The notes under the pieces: model-generated
Told to the model about the DNA's origin: nothing
The model's input: only the letters and a program-made list of their open reading frames with translations
The model's database searches: none
Shown: one piece after another, positions 36,191-48,295 of the stretch
How positions within the stretch are numbered: the stretch's first letter is position 1
How the letters are laid out: each line of letters begins with the position of its first letter
Origin: Lytechinus variegatus
Lineage: Eukaryota > Echinodermata > Echinoidea > Temnopleuroida > Toxopneustidae
Assembly (NCBI RefSeq): GCF_018143015.1
Contig: NC_054741.1
Span: forward strand, 19,959,736-20,023,735
DNA length: 64,000 nt
Direction: 5' to 3'
Translations under genes and position numbers: made by a program

Positions 36191-37576
36191 GGCCTATGTC
36201 AAAAAGGCCCCTTTTAATCATATTTACTCTGAATTAACCCATCCCCAGTATAATATTGTGTCTATATGTGTGTATATGAGAGTGTGTGCGCGCGGGTGTG
36301 GGTGCGCGTGTGTGTGTGTTGGCGTGGGTGCAATTGTTCTACAACACTAAAAGTAATTCATTCAATGTCTGCAGACCGTCAGACATCAATATTTCAAAGT
36401 TGTGACCCGACATCAGTATCGGTTAATGTAATTCACTTCTAGCTGGATCACAGGAAGGCTTCATAGCTCTCAGTTGGCGTAGGCGGGTTTGCATGATAGA
36501 CTACAAGGCTCAACTTCGATCATTGACTCCGCACTACCCCTGCTGCTTCTTGACAAATTTGATGAGCACCGTGTCACCAAGAAATCACAAGATACCAGTG
36601 GGGAAATATTAATGCCTGGTGAGTGTGGGTGCTTATTATCACCTGGGATATGAACAAGAAGGCAAAATGTCCCCCTCTTACTCTTGGGTATACCACAAGG
36701 AGATTGAAACCTCCTTTGTAAATCGCAGAAGCATGCAGAACGGCATCGGTTCATATAACGACACCAACAGTGTTTAGGGATGCATTCAAGAATGCGCAGA
36801 CAAGTTGGTTTGACCGTGTGGTGTGAGGTAAATGTGCGTGCGTATTCGGGCGTGTGTGTGTGTGCGTGGGTGTGCATGCGCGTGTTCGGTATGGTTGTTA
36901 TTTTGAATGGAATTCGTAATTAAGAAAAATAAGTAAGGGAAGATCTAGGTGTGTGTAATGAGGTGAGTGTATGCTTCAAGATCAAGGGTATGGTACCTGA
37001 ACCTAGCAAGCTTCGTTCGGAATCCTATTCTCTCCGACTATTGGCACCATTCTCCGAGACTTCATTTTCAGATTGAACTTCTCTGTTTATTTTCCTCTTC
37101 AATTGCACTTAACTCTCACCACCAAAGAATGAATAGGAAATTACGATCACCATTCAGCCACACTCACTTCCAATTTTCACATTTTTCGTGTTTTTATAAC
37201 ACCAATTTTATCCCATCTAAGACACCTTCCACGGTCTCGCGTAAAAGCGTCCAACATTACTGACAGAGTGATGTTGTCGGCCATTTTGAATTGGTCTCGT
37301 CATTCTCTACGGGGTGCTAATGATAAAAGCCAGGTGCTCCAGCAGACATCGCCCCATTATATTATCCCATGCACATGTTTTAAAATCAAATCATTGCAAA
37401 GCCAGCCCAATTACATCCATGTTGTTGACGCTGAGCTGGTATTTCTATCATTTTTTTTTGTCATGTTGGTGGTATACGTTCTGTGTGTGAATTTGGCCTC
37501 GTAAGATGACGTATAGCAGTGTCAACCTTCCAAAGGTTCTGCATCACTTGTAATTCATTATCGTAAACAAATCCAA
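36191..37576. other. Non-coding with (GT)n tracts
   Basis: GT-rich tracts lie at 36,262-36,330 and 36,834-36,885. Between them a minus-strand frame (36,470-36,877) gives a Cys-rich 135-residue peptide whose start lies in the GT repeat. No signal peptide or known cysteine pattern is seen, so I do not call it a gene. Confidence 0.5.
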
Positions 37577-37985
37577 CAGGGTGCTACATAACTTTTTAGA
37601 AGCACTTACCCGGTTGGGCAAGTAATTTTTTAAATAGTTTGAATATACTTCAAAAATCTATTTCACTTGCCCGAAAAATCCTTGAAAAAACAGTTTTACC
37701 TCTTCATTCAAGAAAAGTTTTTGTTATTTAAACCATCGACCTTTTTCTCTTTTGACATGAACTGATATACCTTGTTACTGCATTTCTGTTTCCAAAGTGA
37801 TTTTTTCTGGCCTGCCATGACCCAAATTAGGGTCAATATAATATCATATCATAATATCATATCGACCCTAATTTTGGTCATTTTGCTTGCCCTATTGGGG
37901 CAAGTGGTTTGGTCTTCAAAACACTTGCTCGGCTCTAACTTTTACTTGCCCCAGGCAATCGGGCAAGTGCTTATGTAGCACCCTG
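37577..37985. mobile_element. MITE with CAGGGTGCTAC termini
   Basis: A 409 bp element. The left end starts CAGGGTGCTACATAACTTTT; the right end finishes TTATGTAGCACCCTG, a 15 bp perfect inverted pair. Subterminal motifs GGGCAAGTAA and TTACTTGCCC extend the pairing. A second nested palindrome (GACCCAAATTAGGGTC against GACCCTAATTTTGGTC) sits near 37,820-37,880. There is no coding capacity. CAG ends suggest hAT or a related family, but a convincing 8-bp duplication was not found. Confidence 0.8.
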
Positions 37986-38620
37986 TCCAGTATTTGTTAT
38001 ATTCGTAAGAAATACAGAAAAATAAGAAGTAAAATATCTAGGAGCGACATAAACTGCAAAATTCCAAGACAAGCAAACATCATGCGTCAGCATTCCAGCA
38101 TCTAACTTATGACGTTATATAATCTTTCGGTTTGATGTTGATATATAAAAGGCGCATGCCATTAAGAGCTCATCATATCACGTGACCTGAGGTGGTTTAA
38201 CAGCGTGGCACCATGTTCATAGCGGTGTGACCCCCCCCCCCCCCCTCTCTCTCTTTCCCTGTCTGTCTTCTTTATTATTCTTTGACCTTATTTATTTCGT
38301 ATTCATATATTTTATTCCCTCATACCTCTGTTTGTATTGGTCATGTTATCCCTATTCTCCAATTAGTTCACTCGCATGCTTACGCACTAACACTCTGCAC
38401 ATAGGCACTCACATTTCCTCTCTGGTTTGACATGTTTTCCTTTTCTCGTCATAATTTATGGTTGCATTGGTTCTACGAATTACATTTTGTGTTTCGTTGT
38501 ATTTGTGTAACTTTGTTATTCAACTTTGCACAAAATCCGTTCAATCTTATAGAATTTGCAATCAGGGAACTATGTTAAGATATGTTTTTATAAGGCTGCG
38601 CGGAAACAAGTTTCTCACTA
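37986..38620. other. Non-coding, nothing recognised
   Basis: AT-rich with a poly-C run at 38,230-38,244 followed by CT-rich DNA. No gene is seen. Confidence 0.5.
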
Positions 38621-38774
38621 CAGGGGCCCGTTGCAGAAAGAGTTGCAATCAATTTCAACTCTGAAAATCATGCGCGACTTGATTTTCAACCAATCAACAG
38701 CGCGCATTTGGGACTTGCGATTGATTTTTTTTTTTACTTGCGTTTAAAAGCAACTTTTTCTGCAACAGACCCCC
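38621..38774. mobile_element. Short MITE with GGGGCCCGTTGCAG termini
   Basis: About 154 bp. The left end is CAGGGGCCCGTTGCAGAAAG followed by AGTTGC. The right end is GCAACTTTTTCTGCAACAGA followed by CCCCC. These pair over about 24 bp with few mismatches. Internal CAACCAATCAACAGCGCGCA. It has no coding capacity. I recall similar elements from echinoderm and other deuterostome genomes. Confidence 0.75.
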
Positions 38775-40144
38775 GAACTCTACCATGATTATGATTATCA
38801 TGTCATTCATATCGTACATGTTTATTAAAGCCATCAAGAGAAACAAACATGAATTATTCCAAAGTCGTTGCATTCTGAATATGGAGAGGTCAATCAACTT
38901 TTGCTGCAAGCTTCTTAACCGTCGGGCCTCTTCCAGATTTGATGGAAAACACCCATTTTCTAGAATATCACCGGTTTCCGGAATTTCTGTCTATTCGTGC
39001 CTAAAGACGCTTGCCGTCAACAGGTATCTGGTCTATTCGAACCTTTGACAATCGAAAGAGTGGAAGAGCAAAGCCCGGGGCCCTTCTCGCCTCGTAGTGG
39101 GTACCCTTGCTACGAGATTAACACCAGACCCGTGCTAATTTCACTCACGTCTTAATCCCAGGTTTGGTTTCAAGCGGCCCAGGAGGGGGGTCTAATGAGG
39201 GCCCGTCCTGCTCAACCGTGCCAGGCAAAGCACGAGAAAGGGAATTGGGGGTGAAAGCTCCAAGCCACATGGAGCGAGAGAGAGGTGAGGGTTTCTACCC
39301 CACAACCGGTGCTCTCAAATCGTCACTAGGCCACACAAAATGTCATTGTACGGAATTTGCAGTCGTTTTTACCAAAACTTTTTGTAACACACACACAAAT
39401 ATTTCGTGAGAAGAAAACTATCACATCTCCAATGAAATAGACAGAATGCATTTCTATCATACCTTTCAACTTACACTAATTTGATATCTTGTGGAGGAAA
39501 TGCATGGAAAGAAGATGATGAATTAGATAATTACGTCTGTTTTGAGAGTCTAAGCTTGCGCATCGCACAATCAGGATTTGATTTCGCTCAGCCACGGCAC
39601 CATGCGTAAAGAGTGGTGGTATACGGTTTCGCTGACTCCCGCTGCGCAGGGAAGGCCCTACGAAGTGTAGCGTTACAGATATTGGTGTCAACGGCCTCAT
39701 TGAGAACGCTGGTCCCCGCGGCAAGGCTGCTGCGGCATGTATCATGCGGGCTATCAATGGTTGACCTCCCCGAAACTCTCCCGATAGCTTACTCTAAGCG
39801 ATACGCTTTGCGCACACGGATTTGTCAAGATTATTATACTATCTTCGTGAGGAAATGAAATGGATAGGAGAAGGGAGTGACATTCTTTGATAAGAAAAGT
39901 CTACCATCAATTACCCGAGCACATTCCTGATAAATGATTGGTGCTTACCGCTGTGCTTGGGTGCATGGTCCGATAGGTCAGGTATAAACCCAATGAAAGG
40001 TTAGATGACTGTAAGCCAGAAAGTATCCTCTATTCAAATTTTTCACACTACATCTCAAAAACAATATACAAAGTTCTCTGGGACTCATTGTTGTGTTTAA
40101 ATTTCTTCGAATTCAAACTTTACTTCAATCAAAGTAAAAGTGTT
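38775..40144. other. Non-coding with a GC-richer block
   Basis: The stretch 39,060-39,820 is GC-richer than its surroundings, with open frames on both strands. One frame not starting with Met (39,635-39,762) reads GPTKCSVTDIGVNGLIENAG and onward to a stop. None matches a family I know. It could be conserved regulatory DNA, a decayed exon or chance. Confidence 0.35.
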
Positions 40145-40320
40145 TAAAGGGGTGCTCTGGGTTGAAAATCTAGATAAAAAGAGTAAAATCCATCGAGAAC
40201 TTCTGATAATATAACAAACTTATTGAACTTTTAAAGTTAAGAAGGGGGTGTTTCAGCGGAAAATATTCCGTCCCTCGGATATGAAGTTAAATGGAGGCAT
40301 GGTGAACAATGATGACAATA
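40145..40320 (+). mobile_element. Truncated foldback end, AAAGGGGTGCTCTGGG family
   Basis: AAAGGGGTGCTCTGGGTTGA resembles the ends of the elements at 59.8 and 62.6 kb, and GATAAAAAGAGTAAAATCCA continues the similarity. No matching right arm follows, so this is a solo or decayed arm; its right boundary is approximate. Confidence 0.5.
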
Positions 40321-41031
40321 ATAATGATTGCAAGTAAAAAATTAATTTTCCCTTGAAAAATATTCATTAATATATACGTTACACTCTTACACGTTTCATA
40401 ATTGTTCATCAGTATGTTTCATAATTTTGTGTTGACATTAGGAATTATTTTATGAGTGGCTGCAATATCAACCGCCGGATATCATGGATATTACATCAAA
40501 GCAATATGTGCCTGCATTTAAAAAAAAAATGTTGATATTAAAGTAAAAATAAAACATACTTTAAAATGTTTCCTAACAGTGAGAAAATATTGATAGGCTT
40601 ATGGCAAAAGGTTCAGCTAAACAAATCGCTCGTAAGGTCAGGTGGAATCCTACGAAAGGTTTTATGAAGCATACCCTGTTTGGAAGCTTATAACAAATAA
40701 TAGCAGGTCGATTAACTACCCTATACCCAACACAAATCCGAAAGTATATGACTCTGGATTAAAAACATGAAAAACATGCCCATCAGTAATACATCAAACA
40801 TGAAACAAACACCCGGCCCCCCCCCCACACACACACACAAACAGAAGCAAGTTGTACAGGATTAATAGGTTCAATTACATAATAATACCCATACAACATT
40901 TCTCGATCACACCGTACACAAACCCACACCCCAAAACACACTCACACAAATGCACTTCCTCATTCCCCACATAAACACACACACACAATCCCTCATACGT
41001 GTTAGCACCCCCCTTTCTCTCTCTCACTATA

Positions 41032-41095
<64 letters not shown>

Positions 41096-43009
41096 ATATG
41101 CACACTCAACCACACCAAAAGTGATTGCACTGAAAATTTAAAGTGTATTAAAACATCAACACAATTATACAGAAAAAACAACACTCCCTCATCGATACGC
41201 ACACCCCACACTCGCACATCCTCAAAATAAACACACATCCGCACACCCAGTATGATACCGTATTTGTAGGAGAGCATTATTGTCATCTAGAACTAAATTG
41301 AATAAAGAATTGAGACGAAACACAACTGACATACTTTTGATTGTTTTTAATAGCGCTATTTCTACATCTACTGTAGATTGTGTTACCATATTTTTACATG
41401 ATATAATGTTATACAATAACACGACGAACCTAACAAAGAGAGAGAGAGAGTGCGCGTTTTATCTTATGTTGGAAAAGCTTTGAATTGATTAATGAACCGA
41501 CACCAAAATTACCATTGTTGATATTATAATATCGATGATTTATCTCAAATAATATTACAACTCAAGAAGAGAGTGAAGAAAGAAAAACATATCCTCCAAT
41601 TTGACCGTTAATCATCTAAGAGAAATGTGGAGCACCTCTGAATGTTTTGTTGCTTTTCATGGCACTCATAGCATAAAATACAGATAGGAGAGGGAGTGGG
41701 GAAATGGGGGTAGTGGTTGAAGCATTTTTCTGTCACTTCCTTTTCCAGAAAAGAAATAGTGAAAGGTTCAATACACTGTACTAATCGTTGATGCGCGCTT
41801 AATTAGCAACAACGTCATATACGACAAACGAAGATAGCTCTAGCGATTCCTAAATCATCTGCTTTTCGCTGCTCTTCGAGCAATCCCAAAGTTCCACTAC
41901 AAACTAAGGCCCAGCGGCCCTCACACTTGCCACATGGAAGACACAATTCCGATGACAAAAAAAAGGTCTATGGATTTTACCTTTCCTCATCTCCCACTTT
42001 TCTTCTTTTCAACTCCCAATTCTGTACGCCCCAATGATTCTGTTGAGGCAGTCATCCTAAAATACATCTTTCCCCAATCTTTCTTTACTAATTCAATTTC
42101 AACTACGTTTAGCGTCTCCAAATTTTCGATTCCTTTTCCCCCTCTCTGGCTTCCTTCCCCTTAATCCATATACATTGCTTATTGTCACCAAGGCATGGCA
42201 GGGCACTTTTGGCGCGCTTCTTGGCAGCTTCCTTCGCAGTGTCGTCTGCGTTAAACCTCGTATGCTTCGGGGGCTTTTTATCTCTCAATTTCCAGCTCTT
42301 CCGGATTTCTTGATTCTCTCTTCGTTTCTCTCCCTCCCCTGCATGCCCTGCCCTACGTTTATTCTTGCATCTTGAAATTCCTCTTAATTAGTTGGTGATT
42401 CTCTCCTGCATGAACGCTATTCACAACATATTCAAATGGTCCTTAATATGGTTATAATCTTCAAATTTAATGTGAATACTTTTTACAAAACAAAATCGAA
42501 ACTGGTTTAATTTTTCACCCCTGCCCCCTCCCCCTCTCTCTCTCTCTCTCTCTCTCCCTGTATCTTCCCATAGCATACCAAGAAAGCTAGAAGCCTCATA
42601 ACCACCATATCCATATCAACGAAAAAAAGCTGCACTCTGCTAGAAGGTCACCAACCTCCACCAAAGATTGAAAAATTGGCCTTTCTGGAGGTGGATTGGA
42701 GTCGATCGTCCAGGTGCTTTCCAGTATCTTCTCTAATCAAATTGCTCAACCCATAATTGACCCTATCTCCCGGCCCCCAAGCGAACAAGCCCCCACAATG
42801 ACAGGCACACAATACGCGACAAACGATGTAGTCCACGATGATGAGGATGATGATTCCGTGGAGAGAAGGAGGAGAACAACGGAAGGAGAAGAAGAGTAGG
42901 ATGGAGGAAATAGAACGAAAAAAATTGAAGAAAGAAGAGCAAACTGATCAAATATATTGGAGTTATCATTTCTTCCTTGTACTGATTAATCATAAATAAA
43001 ACCACAATC
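40321..43009. other. Non-coding with CA and TA microsatellites
   Basis: CA-rich tracts at 40,826-40,990, an almost perfect (TA)n at 41,028-41,092, a (GA)n near 41,438-41,450 and (CT)n at 42,533-42,556. Frames in 41,934-42,375 are Phe/Ser/Pro-rich by composition. No gene is seen. Confidence 0.6.
41028..41092. repeat. (TA)n microsatellite
   Basis: About 32 TA dinucleotides with a single C interruption near 41,050. It directly follows a CT-rich and CA-rich stretch. Confidence 0.95.
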
Positions 43010-43179
43010 TTTTATATTTTATTTATTTTATTTCATTTCATTTTATTTCATTTTATTTTTATTTTATTTTCTTTTCCTTTACTTTCTTTCATTTTATTTT
43101 ATTTCATTTTATTCTATTTTATTTATTTATTCATTTATTCATTCATTTCATTAATTCATTTTTTTTTTTTTGGGGGGGG
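43010..43179. repeat. ATTTT/ATTTC pentanucleotide-type repeat ending in T-run/G-run
   Basis: Imperfect TTTTATTTTATTTCATTTTA repeats run to about 43,158, then ~13 T (43,159-43,171) and 8 G (43,172-43,179). Confidence 0.85.
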
Positions 43180-43728
43180 TAAAGTAAGAATAGAGAGGGA
43201 GACATGTCAGACATTTTGAAGAACATTAATAGTGGAGCAACAGAGGGCAGAGAATTGAAAATGATCACTCGCGAGTCCTATATGACTATCATTAATGATG
43301 CATTGGAAATTGTCAAACTCCCTGGTGAAAAATAATGAGTAAAATGTACCCATGGAAATAAAAATCAATTAGGCTGGTGGTAATTTGTTAATAATACGTC
43401 CACGATCATTGGCGACCGAACTTGGGGACGGGTAGATTACCCCCCCCCCCCACCGCCTGGAATTTCGAATTTTGTACAGCAGACTATGTGAGTTAGGGTC
43501 CTCCCCTACACCTCCCCCCCACCACCCTTCCCTTCTCCGTATCCTCCCAAACAGGATTACTTTAACATAAAGCAGCATCTGTAAAATATAATTGAAAGAC
43601 GCTATGATCCTATTTATACGAAATTATTTTTTTATTCTGAATATCAATGTTATTGTTGCCATAATTATAGAAAGAGAGATATGCATAGACCTTTGTTATA
43701 ATTGCATACTCTTGATTAAAGAGTCTGT
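43180..43728. other. Non-coding, nothing recognised
   Basis: A poly-C run lies at 43,440-43,451. Short frames only. Confidence 0.5.
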
Positions 43729-43895
43729 CACTGAAAAAAACCGCAGGTGTTAATTTAACATCAGCCCGAAATCTATAATCTATATGTCCAAACCAGAGAA
43801 GTGTTAAACAACACCAGTTTGGGATCAAACCTATACTGTTTTAATACTAATTGATGTTGTATAAACACCTATCTGGTGTTAGACCCAAGTGTTAT
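43729..43895. mobile_element. Possible GGTGTTAA-type foldback
   Basis: CACTGAAAAAAACCGCAGGT followed by GTTAATTTAACATC starts a segment rich in inverted GGTGTT/AACACC pairs (AACAACACCAG, CACCTATCTGGTGTT). The terminal CACTGAAAAAA resembles the ends of the 47.6 kb element. The right end is not clear, so boundaries are approximate. Confidence 0.4.
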
Positions 43896-44773
43896 TCAAA
43901 AATTAAATTATCATGCATGGTCCCACTTTTTGATCTGTTTGTTACAGGCTATACCATAACTGTCTATAAGTTTCTAAATAAGTTTCCAATCTTAATTTGA
44001 AAAAAAGTGACACAATAGTCCTATTTTGTGAGCGGAAAGTGAAAAACTTATTTATTGAAAAATATGTTGTATCTCCCAAAATATCAAGGAAAAACCCATC
44101 CTTCTTGGTAGGTGGGCCGTATGGTTATAATAGAATGGAATGATGGGATCAAATAATATATAAGTCCAGATAGTATTCCAATGGGTTATATAGCAGTAAA
44201 CAGGTATGCCATTCTCTGTTTGATGGGAGTGCTAGTATCGTTCCAGGCGGGCAGGGCCCCGAGGCGATGGTTGGGAGTTGATGACTCGATCTCTTCTCTC
44301 CGTGGCGTATAGTTTTGATCTTACCTACAAATCACCTGGTGTGCGGGTCACTGATTTCTGAGCTATTTTGTACTCCCAACAGGACCGCCCCCCCCCCCTC
44401 AGCCCAGATTGGTTTCGAGGGCATTTACCTGTATTTCAGAGTTCTATTGTATTATATAAACGCGTTGAGAACTCTCGGCAGACAATTGACAATATGGAGA
44501 AAACAAATCGATCAGTTGTATAAATACAGACCAATTTTATTTTGGGACATTCCCGCAAGATAAGATAAAGCGAACAGAATTGTAGACACCAAGTGATCGA
44601 ATATTGATTGTGATCGCAAAGTATAAAATCACGAAACTTCATTTTGTTGAAAGAAAATGAAAACAGCTAAAGTTAATTTGATAAAGGATAAATCGTGAAA
44701 AGAAATTATTATCCAGCCACTGTTATTTTGTTCATTGTCATTGATTCACTTTTACTTGGAGGTAGCAGCGTAC
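43896..44773. other. Non-coding, nothing recognised
   Basis: AT-rich. A poly-C run lies near 44,389-44,398. No gene, RNA or clear repeat. Confidence 0.5.
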
Positions 44774-45054
44774 CAGTGGCATATACGCAGGATTTTTTTA
44801 AAGGGGGGGGGTTAAAGCTGAATAAAATGTTGACACCCCCCAAAAAAAAAATCAATTCTTTATTCCATTTCCATTCAAAACATAATACAAAGTAATATAA
44901 AGTAATACAAATCAAGTACAATTCTACAGACAATGGCAGAAGAGCATTCTTACTTCGTAAAAAAAAGTCTTCACCACTTATTGTAGGTCGTTTTATATCC
45001 CCAAAAATGAAGAAGGTGTGAACACCTGTAACCACCCCCCTACGTACGCCACTG
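44774..45054. mobile_element. hAT-type MITE, CAGTGGC termini
   Basis: 281 bp. Left end CAGTGGCATATACGCAGGAT; right end CCTACGTACGCCACTG, whose inverse is CAGTGGCGTACGTAGG. Flanks CAGCGTAC (44,766-44,773) and CAGCATAC (45,055-45,062) form an 8-bp target duplication with one mismatch. Internal poly-G after a T run, and CCCCCCAAAAAAAAAA (44,836-44,851). Non-coding. Ends and duplication length fit hAT. Confidence 0.85.
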
Positions 45055-47298
45055 CAGCATACTTTTCCCGATCTCTTGTCATATTATTTCCATGTCAGGG
45101 ACATTTTAAATCTACTAAACGTTTGGCATGGACCCGTTCCATACTAAAAGTTGTAACAACACGGAAGATAAGCACCTTGTTTTGCAACCAATCAAAGATT
45201 GCATTCGGGATTCCCTTTTAGTTGGGTTTAGACGCAACTTTCCACGCAAGAGGTCCTAGTTATATGAAAACATTATGATAATCCCACAAAGATTAAAATT
45301 TCATTGTTTTTAGTAGCAGAGATTGGTTTTATTATTAATTCATAAACCTATATACATTTGAATTTGCGAACATTTTGAACGTGCGTACAGATTCCAGGAA
45401 CAGGTTTATTTTTATTCATTTTTTTTTGGGGGGGGGGGCGTTGGGGTGGTAGCCATGATAAAGAAACATTTATCAGCTGTTGATATCGATGTTTTACCCG
45501 TTTTTTCTATGTATCATCATGTTTTCAATTATCAGAGTTTTAATCTGCTCTTCTATTAAAAAGGGAATACGTACCAGTATAAGAGGGAATAACTATTTTT
45601 TTATTTGATGACTTGTTTTTGGTATTGCCAGGGATTTCTCTCCGTTTGCAATCAGTGCAGTGTCCGAGCTTTGTCTGTGCATCTTCTAATAGCTGGCGCT
45701 CTTCATTTTACACACGTTAACCAGCTTGCAGCACGTCGGGTTTGTCACGGCAAAACGAGAAATTATATACTTTACTGGCATGTGAAATAAAAAAAAATCG
45801 ACTCTGGTCAATTAAAATTCATACAAACTTAAAGTCCAGACCATTAAAATATCATTTCACATAATTATTATTATTATTACTCATTATTTAATTCCTTCTC
45901 TAGTTTTGACGACATTAAAAACAAGAATGCAGCAGGAAAAATCATGAAAGCAAGATTGTCATTTACGATCGGTTGAAAAAAATGAAAGAAAGAAATTAAA
46001 ATGCATAGAGTTTCTATACGTTTTGTTTCTTATCTATCATTCTTGGACTATCCCACTGTCTTTTAGTTAGAATATTATCACCGTCAAATTCATAGGCTAA
46101 AACGTTATGCATGCATTTTGTATCTAAGAAAATATGATACGCGGTTAGTTGCATTTCTTATATTTATATCTTCCTTTGATAGAGTCCTACAAATATTCTT
46201 CCACAGTAGAACGGCTAGAATAAAAGACTACGCCAAAGCAACAAATCGCAGTGAACACGAGGTGGCGGTATTTCACAACAATTCTCGGGGCGATCGAGCT
46301 TAGTTCCAGAGAGTAGGGCCCAAATGCTTTCATGAGCGAAGCTGCTTTCCAAATTTATCAGTTAATAAGAAACATTGGAAAAGATCGAAGGTCGATTGAT
46401 GATGATTAATCATCCACATAAGCCATATTGTTCTTTCTTAATGTTGATTTGCATCTCTTCGATCAGACATTGGAGAGAAGTCGTTAGGGAGCAAGACAAT
46501 TTGCTCCAAGTACTCGGTTGAAATACTAAAAAAAAGGGGGGGGGGGCTACACAATGAAGGGGAAATTCGTCTAACTGAGAATAAAAGTCTTTACCTTTAG
46601 GTCGATGTCGTCTTGTATACCCCCCCCCCCCACCCCATATAATACAATAATGAAACAAAATTTAATCAAATTAAATCAGATAAAGAGTAAAAAGTTGAAG
46701 AAAAAAAGATAAAAATATTTTTAAAAAATTGACATAAATAGTGATAAATATCACGTTGCCACCCCTGCCATCACTAACCCTTAGTGAGTGCTATTGTACA
46801 ATGTAATTACACGAAGTCTAAGAATTGTTTGAAAGACAATAATCAGCCCCCTTTATAGTAATTGATTCAGTAACGTTCTGCGCAACTTGTCATGAGTATT
46901 CTTATAATTGCTTTGTTTTACACAATTATTTAATTAACAATATCAGAATGTGTACGCATACAAACACTGACGAATTCCTTGAATGATATAGCATTTGGTA
47001 ATCCCTTGCGACAAAATTGGAACCAGTGGATATGGGTCTTGGGCTTCAACGGCATTTCTCATTTAAATTGAGTATACCACTTCCCTTCTCCCACGACATT
47101 TCTTTTCCTTCCCACTTTTCTCTCCCGACCTGATGACAGTCATTATACACGAGAGAGAGAGAGAGAGAGAGAGAGGGAGTGAGAGAAGGAGGGTGGAGAG
47201 GGATGCTCCCTTCAACATGTTCAATCTAGCGTTTGCAGTATAGGCAAAGACGCCATCACATGGTCAGTATTAGAGAACTGGCAAAAATGAAGAGCAAT
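45055..47298. other. Non-coding with simple repeats
   Basis: T-run/G-run junction at 45,419-45,438, poly-G and poly-C runs near 46,537-46,547 and 46,620-46,632 about 80 bp apart, and (GA)n at 47,151-47,176. No gene is recognised. Confidence 0.5.
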
Positions 47299-47342
47299 CA
47301 CTGATCTCTATATATTTTTTATAGAGATCAGTGAGAGCAATC
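47291..47342. repeat. Perfect 14-bp hairpin inside a 9-bp direct repeat
   Basis: CACTGATCTCTATA (47,299-47,312) and TATAGAGATCAGTG (47,320-47,333) pair perfectly around a 7-base loop. AGAGCAATC occurs immediately before (47,291-47,299, sharing its last C with the hairpin) and after (47,334-47,342). The layout is that of a tiny insertion with a target duplication, or a transposon remnant. Confidence 0.75.
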
Positions 47343-47558
47343 GGTTGCAGAATAGCTAGTTCTCCGAACTGATAAAATGGATCCTTGTGTATTCCATATC
47401 TTCTGCTCTTAGAGCATTTTAACCCTTTTTATAAACCTATATGCAGATTGAATGAACACCTAACAAAGGTATACACCATCACATAAAAACTGATGCACTT
47501 TTGCTGTATCGTTCTGGTTGTTCAACAAAGATAACTAAAGCAAGAGGATTTTTCTGCA

Positions 47559-48295
47559 CACTGTGAAAAAATTGGGCAATATTTTACCCAATATTTTGCC
47601 CAACGTTGGGCCGATAGTCAACCCTACCAACTACTGGGCAATATTTTACCCAACGTTGTTGGGGCATTAATGTGCCCAACTGTTGGGTAATATTTTGAAC
47701 TACATTTTGGGGGACATTAATTTGCCCAACTTTTTAATAAAGTTATTAACCCAACATCTGGGCAAGGCCTACACTCACTTCGTGTACCTGGTCCGTGTCG
47801 ATCCGGAGACCTTATCCGAAAGTGCTTTGCATGCACAATAACGCTGCATACAAGTGCAAGTGCATATCTCAAGTGAGTGAAGCAAAAACAAAACAGCGTC
47901 AGATATATGTCATGTATGTAGGCCTATTCTGACAAATTCCTTACAAATTATGCTTAACGTAAAGTCCAAAATAAAAAATTAAAAAAACGTTTAAGCAACT
48001 CATCTATGAAAGATTCAGCGAGGCTCCCCAGCCCCCAGTCATCTAGAAGCTCCTTCATATCTTATCGACCGTGTGTAGCATGCTGCAAGCGCAACTCGTG
48101 ATCGTAAAGTTTCGCAACATTTACCACTCAGCAGGGCAATTACTAGCCCAACAATTGGACATCTGTATTTTGGCAGCGGCAGAGTAAAAATTTGCCTAAG
48201 TATTGGGCACATAATACCCAACAAAACAATAACCAACGTATATATTACCCAACAAAAAAATGACCAACGTAAATTTACTCTTTTTTTTCACAGTG
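47559..48295. mobile_element. ~737 bp non-autonomous element with CACTGTG termini
   Basis: The left end is CACTGTGAAAAAATTGGGCA and the right end TTTACTCTTTTTTTTCACAG followed by TG. The outer 12-13 bp (CACTGTGAAAAAA) are inverted repeats. The left and right quarters are filled with short motifs such as TTGGGCAATATT and ACCCAAC. CACTGTG ends are seen in several DNA transposon groups; I cannot assign one. No protein is encoded. Confidence 0.7.

Noticed and set aside
36470-36877. Cys-rich 135-residue minus-strand frame
   Set aside because: The start lies in a GT-dinucleotide tract, there is no signal peptide, and the cysteine spacing matches no family I know.
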